Positions 38,038 to 46,152 of a stretch of 64,000 nt of DNA are shown here, in pieces (position 1 is the stretch's first letter; the number at the start of each line of letters is the position of its first letter). The position numbers were made by a program, and so were the translations under genes. The notes below the pieces were generated by a model. The model saw nothing but the letters and a program-made list of their open reading frames with translations, was not told the origin of the DNA and ran no database searches. Source of the DNA: Bradyrhizobium nivariense (GTDB taxonomy: Bacteria; Pseudomonadota; Alphaproteobacteria; Rhizobiales; Xanthobacteraceae). The stretch lies in the NCBI RefSeq assembly GCF_029846715.1, contig NZ_JARVWW010000016.1, forward strand, positions 122,730-186,729, given 5' to 3'.

Positions 38038-39207
38038 GTGGTCGATATCGCGCACCAGGCTGCGATCAATCCGGCATCGGCAAAGCATGCCGCGGCGTCG
38101 CGCGCGCGTGTCCCTCTTACGGCGATCGACCCCGGCCAATGGCGCGCGCTCGCGCAGCGCGCGATCGAGCCGAACGGATATTACCTGCCGGGCTGGGAAC
38201 TCGCCGTCAGCGCATCCGCGCGCGGCCGCACGAATGCCTCGGCGCTTTGCGCTTTCGACGGACCTTCGGCGCGGCTGATCGGGCTGATGCCCGTGATCTC
38301 GCTCTGGCGCGCATGGAAGATTCCCCTGCCCGCGCTGGTGAGCGCCCACCCCTATGGCACGCTGTGCAGCCCGCTGATCGACCGCGACGCTCCGATCGAA
38401 GCCGCCACGCGTCTGTTGCAGCGGGCGCGCCAGGCCGGAGCGCGTGCCCTCGTGCTGAACGACGTCGCGCTCGACGGGGCGGCGATGACCGCCCTCAATC
38501 AGGTTCTGAATCGCGACGGCCTGAAGCCGCGAATCCTCAGCTCCTACATCCGCGCCAGCCTCGACGCGACGCAGGATGGCGAGACGCTGTTGCGCGAGGC
38601 GCTCGGCGCCAGGAAGCTCAAGGAGCTGCGCCGCCAGCGCCATCGTCTCGAAGAACACGGCGCCGTCGCGTTCGACGTCGCGCGCAGGCCCGACGAGATC
38701 GGACCAGCACTCGAAACGTTCCTGCAGCTCGAAGCCAGTGGCTGGAAAGGCAAGCGCGGCACCGCGCTGAACCAGCATGCGGGCGATGCGACCTTCATCC
38801 GCCGCGCCGTAGCGGCGCTGGCAGAGACCGCGCAGTGCGAGATTGTGACCTTGCGCGCCGGTACGATTCCGGTGGCCGCCGGCATCGTGCTGCGCCATCA
38901 GGACCGCGCCTTCTTCTTCAAGCTCGGCATCGACGACCGCTTTGCACGATATTCGCCGGGCGTGCAGCTCACGCTCGAGCTCACCCGCCACCTCTGCGCC
39001 GATCCCGCCGTCGCCAGCGCGGATTCCACGGCGAGCGCCGATCACCCCATGATCAATCCGATCTGGCGCGGGCGCTTCGCAATCGGTGACGTGCTGATCC
39101 CGCTGCGGCGTAACGATCCGGTCGTGACGCTCGTTCGCGGAGCGCTCGCGGCGTGTTACGCCGCGCGCGAAGCGGCGCGATCCGCGGTGCACTTGATCAG
39201 AAGGTGA
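38038..39207 (+). CDS. BioF2/CelD-like GNAT protein
   Basis: The 389-residue protein has the Acetyltransf_6 (BioF2-like) fold. Two GNAT-like halves are present, with TLCSPLIDRDAPIEAATRLL in the first. The second has KLKELRRQRHRLEEHGAVAF, LEASGWKGKRGTALNQ and AFFFKLGIDDRFARYSPGVQ. Relatives are linked to polysaccharide (cellulose) biosynthesis and capsule modification. The start is a GTG at 38038. The substrate is unknown. Confidence 0.8.
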   Translation: MVDIAHQAAINPASAKHAAASRARVPLTAIDPGQWRALAQRAIEPNGYYLPGWELAVSASARGRTNASALCAFDGPSARLIGLMPVISLWRAWKIPLPALVSAHPYGTLCSPLIDRDAPIEAATRLLQRARQAGARALVLNDVALDGAAMTALNQVLNRDGLKPRILSSYIRASLDATQDGETLLREALGARKLKELRRQRHRLEEHGAVAFDVARRPDEIGPALETFLQLEASGWKGKRGTALNQHAGDATFIRRAVAALAETAQCEIVTLRAGTIPVAAGIVLRHQDRAFFFKLGIDDRFARYSPGVQLTLELTRHLCADPAVASADSTASADHPMINPIWRGRFAIGDVLIPLRRNDPVVTLVRGALAACYAAREAARSAVHLIRR

Positions 39208-39211
39208 TGGA

Positions 39212-39413
39212 CTACAAATCCGCGTCAGACAGCTCAGCCATTTTGATGAGATGACGCAGCAGTCCAGCCTTCAGCGGCTTGTTGCCGCGAATGGGGACCG
39301 AGAGCCGCACGATGCTGCCGGGTTTACCGTAGGTGACTGCCGCTGACCCGAAGCAAACTCCAGCCGTGGCGCTCGACAATTCGTGCGAACTCCCGACCAG
39401 AAATTGACTTCAC
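39212..39413 (-). pseudogene. hicA: Degenerate HicA toxin
   Basis: From GTG 39413 the frame reads MKSISGREFARIVERHGWSL and LRVSGSH before running into a stop. After a frame change near 39330 it resumes as YGKPGSIVRLSVPIRGNKPL and ends KMAELSDADL. This is the HicA double-stranded RNA-binding toxin fold, with the catalytic His (SGSH) retained but about 5 bases lost. The product would be truncated to about 29 residues. Confidence 0.72.
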
Positions 39414-39612
39414 GCAGGCAATTCCAGAATCCGTCCAACGCCGCCCGGTTCGGGTGGCGCGACTTCCACGGATAGACAGCCCTCGATCGCATCTCGGAGG
39501 TTGGCCATCAGCTCATCCATGGTATCGCCTTCGGTGGCACAGCCAGGAATCGCCGGGACCTCGGCCCAAAAGCCCCCTCTTCGGCCTCGTGCACAACTAT
39601 CTTGATCTTCAT
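39410..39612 (-). pseudogene. hicB: Degenerate HicB antitoxin
   Basis: From ATG 39612 the frame starts MKIKIVVHEAEEG. One G appears lost from the run at 39574-39578. With it restored the protein continues FWAEVPAIPGCATEGDTMDE, LMANLRDAIEGCLSV and ends GRILELPA, the HicB RNase-H-like partial fold. It overlaps hicA by 4 bases. The pair forms a dead hicBA locus. Confidence 0.72.
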
Positions 39613-39669
39613 GACGACCTCACAACCTGGATAGTTGCCCAAGCCGTAGACATATTCAACCTCAAGAGA

Positions 39670-40335
39670 TTACTCCGCCGCCTGCGCGTTGATCTCCGCC
39701 GAGACCTCGCGGATGGCGCGCGCGAGCATGTTGGGATCCTGCGCGCCGGAGACGGCGTATTTCTGCGCGAAGACGTAGGTCGGCACGCCGGAGATGCCCT
39801 TCTCGGCGGCTTCCTGCGCGTCCGCCGATACGCGCGCGACATCCTCGTCAGTAGCAAGGCGCTTGCGTACATCGTCGGCATCGAGGCCGACATCGGCAGC
39901 CGCCTGCACCAGCACGTTCAAATCGGTGAGGTCGCCGCCGTCGCGGAAGTAGAGCTCCATCAGGCGCTGCTTCATCTCGGGCGCCTTGCCGATGGCCTCG
40001 GCCCACAGGATCAGTCGGTGGCAGTCGGTGGTGTTGGGCTGACGCGCGACCCGCTCAGGCCGGTAAACCAGTCCCTCTTCGCTCGCAGCCGCAACGACGC
40101 GCCCCGCAATGCCCTTATAGGCTTCGACCGAGCCGAACTTCTTGGTGAGATAGTCCTCCCGGCTGATGCCCTCGCGCGGCACCCAGGGATTGAGGAAGAA
40201 GGGACGGAAATTGAGCTGGACCGGAACGTCGGGCACGAGCGCCAGCGCACTCTCGATCCGGTGCTTGCCGATATAGCACCAGGGGCACACCACGTCGGAG
40301 ACGACGTCAATCTGGAGCGGTTTCAGCGTGCTCAT
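39670..40335 (-). CDS. DsbA-family (FrnE-like) oxidoreductase
   Basis: The 221-residue thioredoxin-fold protein has the active-site motif CPWC in VVSDVVCPWCYIGKHRIES, a helical insert and the cis-Pro loop GISGVPTYVF. There is no signal peptide, so it is cytoplasmic as in FrnE/2-hydroxychromene isomerase relatives. ATG 40335 follows GGAGG. Its promoter carries a 17-bp tandem repeat. Confidence 0.85.
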   Translation of the reverse strand: MSTLKPLQIDVVSDVVCPWCYIGKHRIESALALVPDVPVQLNFRPFFLNPWVPREGISREDYLTKKFGSVEAYKGIAGRVVAAASEEGLVYRPERVARQPNTTDCHRLILWAEAIGKAPEMKQRLMELYFRDGGDLTDLNVLVQAAADVGLDADDVRKRLATDEDVARVSADAQEAAEKGISGVPTYVFAQKYAVSGAQDPNMLARAIREVSAEINAQAAE

Positions 40336-40351
40336 GTCAGGCGCCTCCTTC

Positions 40352-40385
40352 GAGCGATACAGGTTTGCGAGCGGTACAGGTTTGC
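40352..40385. repeat. 17-bp tandem repeat upstream of the DsbA-family gene
   Basis: GAGCGATACAGGTTTGC and GAGCGGTACAGGTTTGC lie head to tail, differing by one base, 17 bases before the start codon. It may be a recent slippage event in the promoter. Confidence 0.7.
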
Positions 40386-40421
40386 CCAAAGATAAGCCGA
40401 ACCCGTTCCGAGGCAAGGCCG

Positions 40422-41243
40422 CTAGCTCATGGCTGCTGCCATTTGTCGGAGCCGCTCGGCAGTGCGCTCGTCGGCCGGGAAGAAGGTTTCCAGAGCCAGC
40501 TCCGACAGTGTGATGTCAACGGGCGTACCGAACACCATGGTGGTGGAGAAGAAACTTAGTATCTCCCCGTCGTGGCGTAGCTTGAAAGGGATCGCGACAT
40601 TGTCGCTCGACAGCGGCGCCGCGCGCGCCGGGATCGGATAGCTCTTCAGGTCATTGTAGAGCTTGATCAGCTCAGGATCGGCCGTGGCCTCGCATTGCCG
40701 GTGCAGCCGCTCCAATAGATGCCCGCACCATTCCGCGAGATTGACCGTGCGCGGCGCCAGCGCCTCGGGATGGAATGCGAGCCGCAGCACGTTGAAGGGC
40801 TGGCCGAGCAGCCGCTGCGGGATGCCGGCGAGCAGCGGCGCCAGCATGCGGTTGGCCGAGACCAGATTCCAGTGGCGGTCATAAGCCAGCGCCGGATTGG
40901 GCTCATGCGCCTTGAGGACGAGATCGATCGCCTGGCGGGCTGATTTCAAGGCGGGATCCTCCAGCGGGCGCTGCGGAAAGGCCGGGGCATAGCCGGCGGC
41001 GACCAGCAGCACGTTGCGTTCGCGCAAGGGCACGTCGAGGCGCTCGGCGAGTCTGAGCACCATGTCGCGCGAGGGTGCGGCGCGGCCGGTCTCGACGAAG
41101 CTCAAATGCCGCGCCGAGATTTCGGCCTCGCCTGCGAGATCGAGCTGGCTCATGCGGCGGCGCTGCCGCCATTCGCGCAAATGGTCGCCGATATGGACCG
41201 GCTGGCTGCGTTCGGCCTGTGCCGTGGATGCATGTGCGTTCAT
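40422..41243 (-). CDS. XRE regulator with MmyB-like ligand domain
   Basis: The 273-residue protein has an XRE helix-turn-helix (about 18-75, LDLAGEAEISARHLSFVETG). A MmyB-like domain (about 95-265) follows, related to fatty-acid or small-molecule sensing PAS-like folds (NPALAYDRHWNLVSANRMLA). It is divergent from the 41345 gene, with a near-palindrome ATTAC/GTAAT at 41279-41295 between. The ligand is unknown. Confidence 0.85.
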   Translation of the reverse strand: MNAHASTAQAERSQPVHIGDHLREWRQRRRMSQLDLAGEAEISARHLSFVETGRAAPSRDMVLRLAERLDVPLRERNVLLVAAGYAPAFPQRPLEDPALKSARQAIDLVLKAHEPNPALAYDRHWNLVSANRMLAPLLAGIPQRLLGQPFNVLRLAFHPEALAPRTVNLAEWCGHLLERLHRQCEATADPELIKLYNDLKSYPIPARAAPLSSDNVAIPFKLRHDGEILSFFSTTMVFGTPVDITLSELALETFFPADERTAERLRQMAAAMS

Positions 41244-41278
41244 GGGCGAAAACCTAGCACGCAGATTTCGGCTCTTCC

Positions 41279-41295
41279 ATTACGTCGGAGGTAAT
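41279..41295. promoter_or_regulatory. Probable operator of the XRE/MmyB regulator
   Basis: ATTAC-GTCGGAG-GTAAT is palindromic at both ends with a centre TC-GA core. Operators of this form lie before MmyB-type regulators, and this one is 36 bases before the regulator and 50 before the divergent gene. Confidence 0.55.
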
Positions 41296-41344
41296 CGAAT
41301 TGGGCCCCGAGCCGGCGCATCTTCGGTCGCAACAGGAGACGACC

Positions 41345-41587
41345 ATGATCGCACTGCTGCTCTACCGGACCGTCGCAGACCACATCCTGCCTCGAATCCT
41401 GCCCTGGGCCATGGCGCTCGCAACCCGGATGCTGGCGCGCAGCCTCAACATGCCCGAACCGCTGGTGCATTCGACCGGCGACTATGTCGTCGCGCAGGTC
41501 GCAGCCTTCGAGCACGGCGTCGGCAAAAGCCTCTGCCCGTTCCGCCTCGCCCGCCTGCTCCGCGCCTGGTGGCGTGGATCGCACTGA
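41345..41587 (+). CDS. Small hypothetical protein
   Basis: The 80-residue protein (MIALLLYRTVADHILPRILP ...) is hydrophobic at the N-terminus and basic at the C-terminus (FRLARLLRAWWRGSH). ATG 41345 follows CAGGAGACG. It is divergent from the XRE regulator, so it is probably its target, and 24 bases before a small membrane-protein gene. The function is unknown. Confidence 0.65.
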   Translation: MIALLLYRTVADHILPRILPWAMALATRMLARSLNMPEPLVHSTGDYVVAQVAAFEHGVGKSLCPFRLARLLRAWWRGSH

Positions 41588-41611
41588 GTTTTTCTTGAGC
41601 CCAACCCAACC

Positions 41612-42022
41612 ATGGAAACCACGATGATCGACGCATCCAGCTTCCTCCGCCGCGCGCTTCTTGCCGACGCAATCTTCAGCGGCATCGCCGCTCTCGGTTT
41701 CACTTTCGGCGCCAGCGCGTTCGCGTCGCTGTTCAACCTGCCCGAAGGGCTGCTGCGCGAGACCGGCCTGTTCCTGATCGCCTATACCGCGCTCGTTGGC
41801 TGGCTTGCCTCACGCGCCTCCGTGGCAAAGCCGCTCGTGCTGCTGGTCGTGGTCGGCAACGCGGCCTGGACAGGCGGCAGCATCGCGCTGCTGCTCTCGG
41901 GTACGGTGTCGCCGAACCTTGCCGGCGAGCTCATGGTCGTGGCGCAGGCGATCGCCACCGGCGTGTTTGCCGAGCTGCAGTATGTGGGATTGCGCAGGAG
42001 CGGGAGTGTGGTGGCGGCGTGA
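41612..42022 (+). CDS. Small four-helix membrane protein
   Basis: The 136-residue protein has four predicted transmembrane helices (AIFSGIAALGFTFGA, TGLFLIAYTALVGWL, PLVLLVVVGNAAWTG and a last helix near residue 115). It probably belongs to the same operon as 41345 under the XRE/MmyB operator. ATG 41612 or 41624 could be the start. The function is unknown. Confidence 0.7.
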   Translation: METTMIDASSFLRRALLADAIFSGIAALGFTFGASAFASLFNLPEGLLRETGLFLIAYTALVGWLASRASVAKPLVLLVVVGNAAWTGGSIALLLSGTVSPNLAGELMVVAQAIATGVFAELQYVGLRRSGSVVAA

Positions 42023-42041
42023 GCTTACCCCTGCCAGTCGT

Positions 42042-42135
42042 CGCCCGGTTTAACCGGGCGACCCAGTATTCCAGAGCCAGTGAACGTATGCGGATAAGCC
42101 GCGGCGTACTGGATGCCCCGGTCAAGCCGGGGCAT
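42042..42135. repeat. Mosaic repeat, second copy
   Basis: A CGCCCGGTTTAACCGGGCG palindrome (42042-42060) and ATGCCCCGG/CCGGGGCAT (42113-42135) bracket a core. The core includes AGCCGCGGCGTACTGGAT (42097-42114), identical to 20711-20728 in the gcv operon. Confidence 0.75.
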
Positions 42136-42166
42136 AACGGCGGAGCCCGCTGCGCGCAAGTGCAGG

Positions 42167-42727
42167 CTACGCGCGCGCGCGGCCATTCTTCTTGCCAACA
42201 GCGTGGCCGTTGAGCTTCTTCTTTTTGGCGGCCTTCGGCCCCGCCTTCTGCGCTTTGCGCTCCGCGCGCGCCTTCACCTTGGCGCGCTCGACCCGCGCTT
42301 CCGCGCGCAACTTCTTGCGCTTGGTCTCGCAGGAGGGGCATTTGCAGCCGATCGGCTTCAGATAGGCTTTGAAATAGTCGGTGCCGTAGTCGTAGTTGAT
42401 CTCGTCGCCCGGCTCGATGTTCTTGATGGCGCGGATGAAGACCTTGCGCTCACGGGGGCGCACGTCGGATTCGGCGTTGGGCCGGCACGAATGGTTGATG
42501 TAGCGCGCGAGGTTCTTGCGCACCGAGCCGTCGATGGTCCAGCGGCCGTTGAGCTCGAACAGGTACTTGTTCTCGATGTCGTCCTGCTCGGGAATCCGCG
42601 AGTCCAGGATCGGACCGTAATAACGGATGATCCGGGTGCCCTTCTTGATCGGTTTGGTGGCGAAGAGGCCGAGCCCGGTTTTCGAGCGGCCGACGCGATA
42701 GGATTTTTGCGAAGCGATGGCTGGCAT
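42167..42727 (-). CDS. SET-domain lysine methyltransferase-like protein with basic tail
   Basis: The 186-residue protein has a SET domain: GLFATKPIKKGTRIIRYYG, the catalytic NHSC in RYINHSCRPNAESD, and GDEINYDYGTDYF. A post-SET-like CKCPSCETK follows. The last 45 residues are Lys/Arg/Ala-rich (such as KAQKAGPKAAKKKKLNGHAV), like histone H1 tails. ATG 42727 is preferred over 42769. It probably methylates a lysine in a DNA-binding or ribosomal protein; the target is unknown. Confidence 0.85.
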   Translation of the reverse strand: MPAIASQKSYRVGRSKTGLGLFATKPIKKGTRIIRYYGPILDSRIPEQDDIENKYLFELNGRWTIDGSVRKNLARYINHSCRPNAESDVRPRERKVFIRAIKNIEPGDEINYDYGTDYFKAYLKPIGCKCPSCETKRKKLRAEARVERAKVKARAERKAQKAGPKAAKKKKLNGHAVGKKNGRARA

Positions 42728-42891
42728 GATCAATAGAATGAGGACCGCGAACGAGGCCGAATGCCTCAAGCGAAGCCGCCCTTCTAGAACGATTCCGCGC
42801 CGCTGTCAGGTGTCTGTCGACCCTGTTTGAACCTTGCCCACAATCAAGACGTCTGATGGAACGGAGTTCCCGTTCGATCAAAGGCGTCGTC

Positions 42892-43497
42892 ATGATCCGC
42901 ACCGCCACCGCAGGCCTGGCCATGTTGCTGATGTGCAGCGGTCTCGACCGCGCCGACGCCCAATTCGTGGGCAGCAAATATACCTCGACGGCCCCGAAGG
43001 ATTGCCGCCAGATCGGCAAGCCCAGCGAGCTCGACGGCAGCACCGCGCGGGTATGCAAGGGCAAGGATGGTCTCGTGGTCCTGATTGCCGAGGACGATCT
43101 TCGCGAGGTCGTCTCCGTCGGCCGCAATCGCAGGGCGGCGGCTGAGGAACCGGCGGCAAAAGGCTGGTTCGCTCCGTTCAACTCGTCCGAGACCACCGTC
43201 GAATGGCGCGCAGCGGGCACACATCCGTTCGCGATGATCCAACGCTGGCACATCGCCGATGGCACCGATCCCGACCAGCAGGGACGGCCGAACACCAAGG
43301 TCATGCTCGTCGTAACCCGGCTGCCGCCGGGACCGGTCTGCCACGTCGCCTATGTCGACGCGATCGCCAACCCGAACAGCAATGAGCTCGCGCGCCAGGC
43401 GGCGGATAACTTCGCCCGCAGTTTTCGCTGCGGCAAGGACGAGGTGAAGATCATCGGCGCCGGCGGCCGCGCCGTGGAGCTTGCGACGATGCGCTAG
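42892..43497 (+). CDS. Secreted protein of unknown function
   Basis: The 201-residue protein has a signal peptide (ATAGLAMLLMCSGLDRADAQ). The mature part has cysteines (KDCRQIG, ARVCKGKDG, PVCHVAYVDA and SFRCGKDE), probably as disulfides. A WHIADGTDPD block and a DAIANPNSNELARQAADN block are conserved-looking. ATG 42892 or 42856. The function is unknown. Confidence 0.72.
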   Translation: MIRTATAGLAMLLMCSGLDRADAQFVGSKYTSTAPKDCRQIGKPSELDGSTARVCKGKDGLVVLIAEDDLREVVSVGRNRRAAAEEPAAKGWFAPFNSSETTVEWRAAGTHPFAMIQRWHIADGTDPDQQGRPNTKVMLVVTRLPPGPVCHVAYVDAIANPNSNELARQAADNFARSFRCGKDEVKIIGAGGRAVELATMR

Positions 43498-43526
43498 GCG
43501 CTCGCCTGGCACCATGTCCCGATCGA

Positions 43527-44264
43527 TCAGGGACTGGGCAGCTTCCCCGTGATGGGTGCCATCAGCATCGCCTCGAGCAGGCGTTCGGCCGTCGTCCCCT
43601 CGGGCAGTCGCCCCAGGATGTCCGAAAGCCGTCCGTCGAGCAGCAGCGTTGTGAAGCCGTGCACCATCGACCAGGCGCGTGCGATCGCAGCGCCCTGATT
43701 GAGCGTCAGCGCGTCGCCGCTGATCTGCTCCTGCCGCATCATGCCGACGGCATTGGCGAGCCCGGCGAAGGAAGCCTCGGCCGCCTCATGCAGCGACGGC
43801 CTGGAATAGTCGAGGCGCTCGGTGCGGAACATGATGCCGTACATACCGGGATGAGCCTGAGCATAGGCGACATAGGCTTTCGGCCGCACCAGTGCGCGCT
43901 CGAGCGGCGTGGTGGCGGCGTCACAGGATGACGCCATCGCCGCATTGAACTGGCGGAAGCCGACGGCCGCCAGCTCACTGAGAAGCCCGGTGAGGTCGCC
44001 GAAATGATGGGTGGGCGCGGCATGCGACACTCCGGCCTCGCGCGCCACCGCGCGCAACGTCAGGCCGGCGAGCCCGTCACGCTCCAGCACCCGTTCGGCG
44101 GCCCGGAGCAGCGCTTCGCGCAGCGCGCCGTGGTGATAGGGCGCCTCGGCCTTGACGCTCGATATGCGGCGCGCGGAACGCGGCTGCGTGCCCGCTGCCG
44201 ACGATGTCTTTCGCGGAGTGCGCGCGCGCCGCGGGGATTCGGTCCTGGTTTCGCTCTTACCCAT
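43527..44264 (-). CDS. TetR-family regulator of the carotenoid oxygenase locus
   Basis: The 245-residue protein has a basic, Arg/Ser/Pro-rich N-terminal tail (residues 1-35) and then a TetR DNA-binding domain (YHHGALREALLRAAERVLER ... AVAREAGVSHAAPTHHFGDL). The TetR_C_33-like ligand region follows. ATG 44264; the TTG at 44270 is less likely. It is divergent from the oxygenase and its probable operator occurs both there and at 46112-46130. The ligand is unknown. Confidence 0.87.
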   Translation of the reverse strand: MGKSETRTESPRRARTPRKTSSAAGTQPRSARRISSVKAEAPYHHGALREALLRAAERVLERDGLAGLTLRAVAREAGVSHAAPTHHFGDLTGLLSELAAVGFRQFNAAMASSCDAATTPLERALVRPKAYVAYAQAHPGMYGIMFRTERLDYSRPSLHEAAEASFAGLANAVGMMRQEQISGDALTLNQGAAIARAWSMVHGFTTLLLDGRLSDILGRLPEGTTAERLLEAMLMAPITGKLPSP

Positions 44265-44294
44265 GGTCAAGCTATAAGACGCAATATTGACAGT

Positions 44295-44355
44295 GTAAAG
44301 ATTTCACTTGACGGTCGCGACGATCGGCACTATCTCATCTTTACGATGTAAAGAT
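44295..44355 (+). promoter_or_regulatory. Promoter and operators of the carotenoid oxygenase gene
   Basis: A -35 TTGACG (44308-44313) and a -10 TATCTC (44331-44336) have a 17-base spacer. A perfect 19-bp palindrome ATCTTTAC-GAT-GTAAAGAT (44337-44355) covers the start. An extra half-site GTAAAGAT lies at 44295-44302. The same arrangement recurs at 46072-46130. Confidence 0.85.
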
Positions 44356-44370
44356 TGGGAGGGATATGCC

Positions 44371-45768
44371 GTGCAGCAGGACGCTATCGCCGAGCGCCGC
44401 AACAATGTCGCGCCGATTCCATTCGAGGCCGACGCACCGTTCCCCAAGATCATCGGCGAATTGCCTCGCGAGCTGAACGGCACGCTCTATCGCAACGGCC
44501 CCAATCCGCAGTTCGACTCGCCTGGCGCGCACTGGTTCGTCGGCGACGGCATGCTGCACGCCTTTCACCTCGAGAACGGCCGCGCCAGCTATCGCAACCG
44601 CTGGATCCGCACGCCGAAATGGCTGGCTGAGCACGATGCCGGCCGCGCGTTGTTCGGCGGCTTCGGCCGCAAGCTGCCGGATGCCCCAGCGGGCCTCACC
44701 GACGGCGGCGTCGCGAATACCAACATCATCTTCCATGCTGGCAAGCTGCTGGCGCTGGAAGAAGCGCATCTGCCGACCGAGATCGACCCGGGCACGCTGG
44801 CAACGCGCGGCTATCACAATTATCAGGGCCGCGTCGCCGGCAGCTTCACTGCGCATCCAAAGATCGATCCGATCACCGGCGAGCTGGTGTTCTTCGGCTA
44901 CAATGCCGCGGGCCCGCTGACACCTGCCCTCTCCCACGGATCGATCGATGCCTCCGGCAAGGTGACGCGCTTCGAACGGTTCGAGGCGCCCTATGCCAGC
45001 ATGGTGCACGACTTCATCGTCACCGAGAACCATGTGTTGTTTCCGATCCTGCCCATTACCGGCAGCATGGACCGCGCGATGAGCGGGCGGCCGCCCTATG
45101 CCTGGGAGCCGGACAAGGGCGCCTATGTCGGCGTGATGAAACGCAACGGCACGGCGAAGGACATCGTCTGGTTCCGCTCTGATGCCTGCTACGTCTTTCA
45201 CGTCATGAATGCATGGGAGGACGGCAACCGCATCGTCGCCGACGTCATGCAGTTCGAGGAGGCGCCGCTGTTTCCGCATCCCGACGGGCGGCCGACCAAT
45301 CCCGAGAAATCCTTCGCCCGCCATTGCCGCTGGACGTTCGATCTTGCCGGGAAGACCGACCGCTTCCAGCGAACTTATCTCGACGATCTCATCGGTGAAT
45401 TTCCCCGCATCGACGACCGCCGCGCCGGATTGAAGAGCCGGCACGGCTGGTACGCCTGCGCCAATCCGAAGCTGCCGATGTTCGGCGCGCTGTCCGGCAT
45501 CGTCCATGTCGACGGCGATGGAAAGCGCCTCGGCCATTATCTGCTGCCGACCGCCGACACCATCTCCGAGCCGGTGTTCGTCGAGCGGTCGAAAAATGCG
45601 GCGGAAGGCGATGGCTGGCTGCTGGCGGTGGTCTGGCGCGCGCGTGAAAACCGCAGCGACCTCGCGGTGTTCAATGCCGCCGACATCGAGGTTGGCCCCG
45701 TCGCGCTGGTGCAACTCGGCCACCGCGTGCCCGACGGTTTTCACGGCAATTGGGTCGGCGCGCATTAG
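44371..45768 (+). CDS. Carotenoid cleavage / lignostilbene dioxygenase-family enzyme
   Basis: The 465-residue non-heme iron dioxygenase starts at GTG 44371 behind GGGAGGG. Four iron-binding histidines are recognisable in GSFTAHPKID, SMVHDFIVTENH, YVFHVMNAWEDG and GFHGNWVGAH. LNGTLYRNGPNPQFDSPGAH is the family N-terminal block. It likely cleaves a carotenoid, apocarotenoid or stilbene double bond. It is controlled by the divergent TetR regulator and is followed by a membrane-protein gene. The substrate is unknown. Confidence 0.9.
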   Translation: MQQDAIAERRNNVAPIPFEADAPFPKIIGELPRELNGTLYRNGPNPQFDSPGAHWFVGDGMLHAFHLENGRASYRNRWIRTPKWLAEHDAGRALFGGFGRKLPDAPAGLTDGGVANTNIIFHAGKLLALEEAHLPTEIDPGTLATRGYHNYQGRVAGSFTAHPKIDPITGELVFFGYNAAGPLTPALSHGSIDASGKVTRFERFEAPYASMVHDFIVTENHVLFPILPITGSMDRAMSGRPPYAWEPDKGAYVGVMKRNGTAKDIVWFRSDACYVFHVMNAWEDGNRIVADVMQFEEAPLFPHPDGRPTNPEKSFARHCRWTFDLAGKTDRFQRTYLDDLIGEFPRIDDRRAGLKSRHGWYACANPKLPMFGALSGIVHVDGDGKRLGHYLLPTADTISEPVFVERSKNAAEGDGWLLAVVWRARENRSDLAVFNAADIEVGPVALVQLGHRVPDGFHGNWVGAH

Positions 45769-45808
45769 CTCTCCCTCGACATCGCTGATGTCACCAAAAA
45801 GGTCTCTC

Positions 45809-46075
45809 ATGCATATGCCCTCGATCACCGCGGATCGCCTCGCCGTCCTGATCCTGATCTGCGCCGGGATCACACTCCAGATGATCCGGCCGCGGCGGAG
45901 CGGCCAAACCATCTTCAACGGCGGTGTCTTGCTCCTCGCCCTCGGCCTCTCGATCGCCTGCGCGTTACCTGTCCTGTCGCACCTGCCCTGGGCGGGATTC
46001 GCCGACGAAATCGCCGAGCAAGCCGTTGCAGCAATTCAGTTTTTGGAAGTCGCTTATGTCATTTTGACACTGTAA
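45809..46075 (+). CDS. Small membrane protein downstream of the oxygenase
   Basis: The 88-residue protein (MHMPSITADRLAVLILICAG ...) has two or three hydrophobic helices (TIFNGGVLLLALGLSIACAL and QFLEVAYVILTL). It starts 40 bases after the oxygenase and its stop lies in the next promoter region. It is probably cotranscribed with the oxygenase. The function is unknown. Confidence 0.65.
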   Translation: MHMPSITADRLAVLILICAGITLQMIRPRRSGQTIFNGGVLLLALGLSIACALPVLSHLPWAGFADEIAEQAVAAIQFLEVAYVILTL

Positions 46076-46130
46076 AGATTTACTTGACCCGGCCTCGCTT
46101 CTGAATTATTGATCTTTACATCGTAAAGAT
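46072..46130 (+). promoter_or_regulatory. Second promoter/operator of the TetR regulon
   Basis: The half-site GTAAAGAT (46072-46079), -35 TTGACC (46084-46089), 17-base spacer, -10 TATTGA (46107-46112) and perfect palindrome ATCTTTAC-ATC-GTAAAGAT (46112-46130) match the arrangement at 44295-44355. Both promoters should answer to the TetR at 43527. Confidence 0.85.
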
Positions 46131-46152
46131 AAGGCCCGGACCGAGGCGGACC

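Noticed and set aside
44295..46130. Paired palindromes considered as transposon ends
   Set aside because: They coincide with -35/-10 elements and a TetR gene, so operator is the simpler reading.
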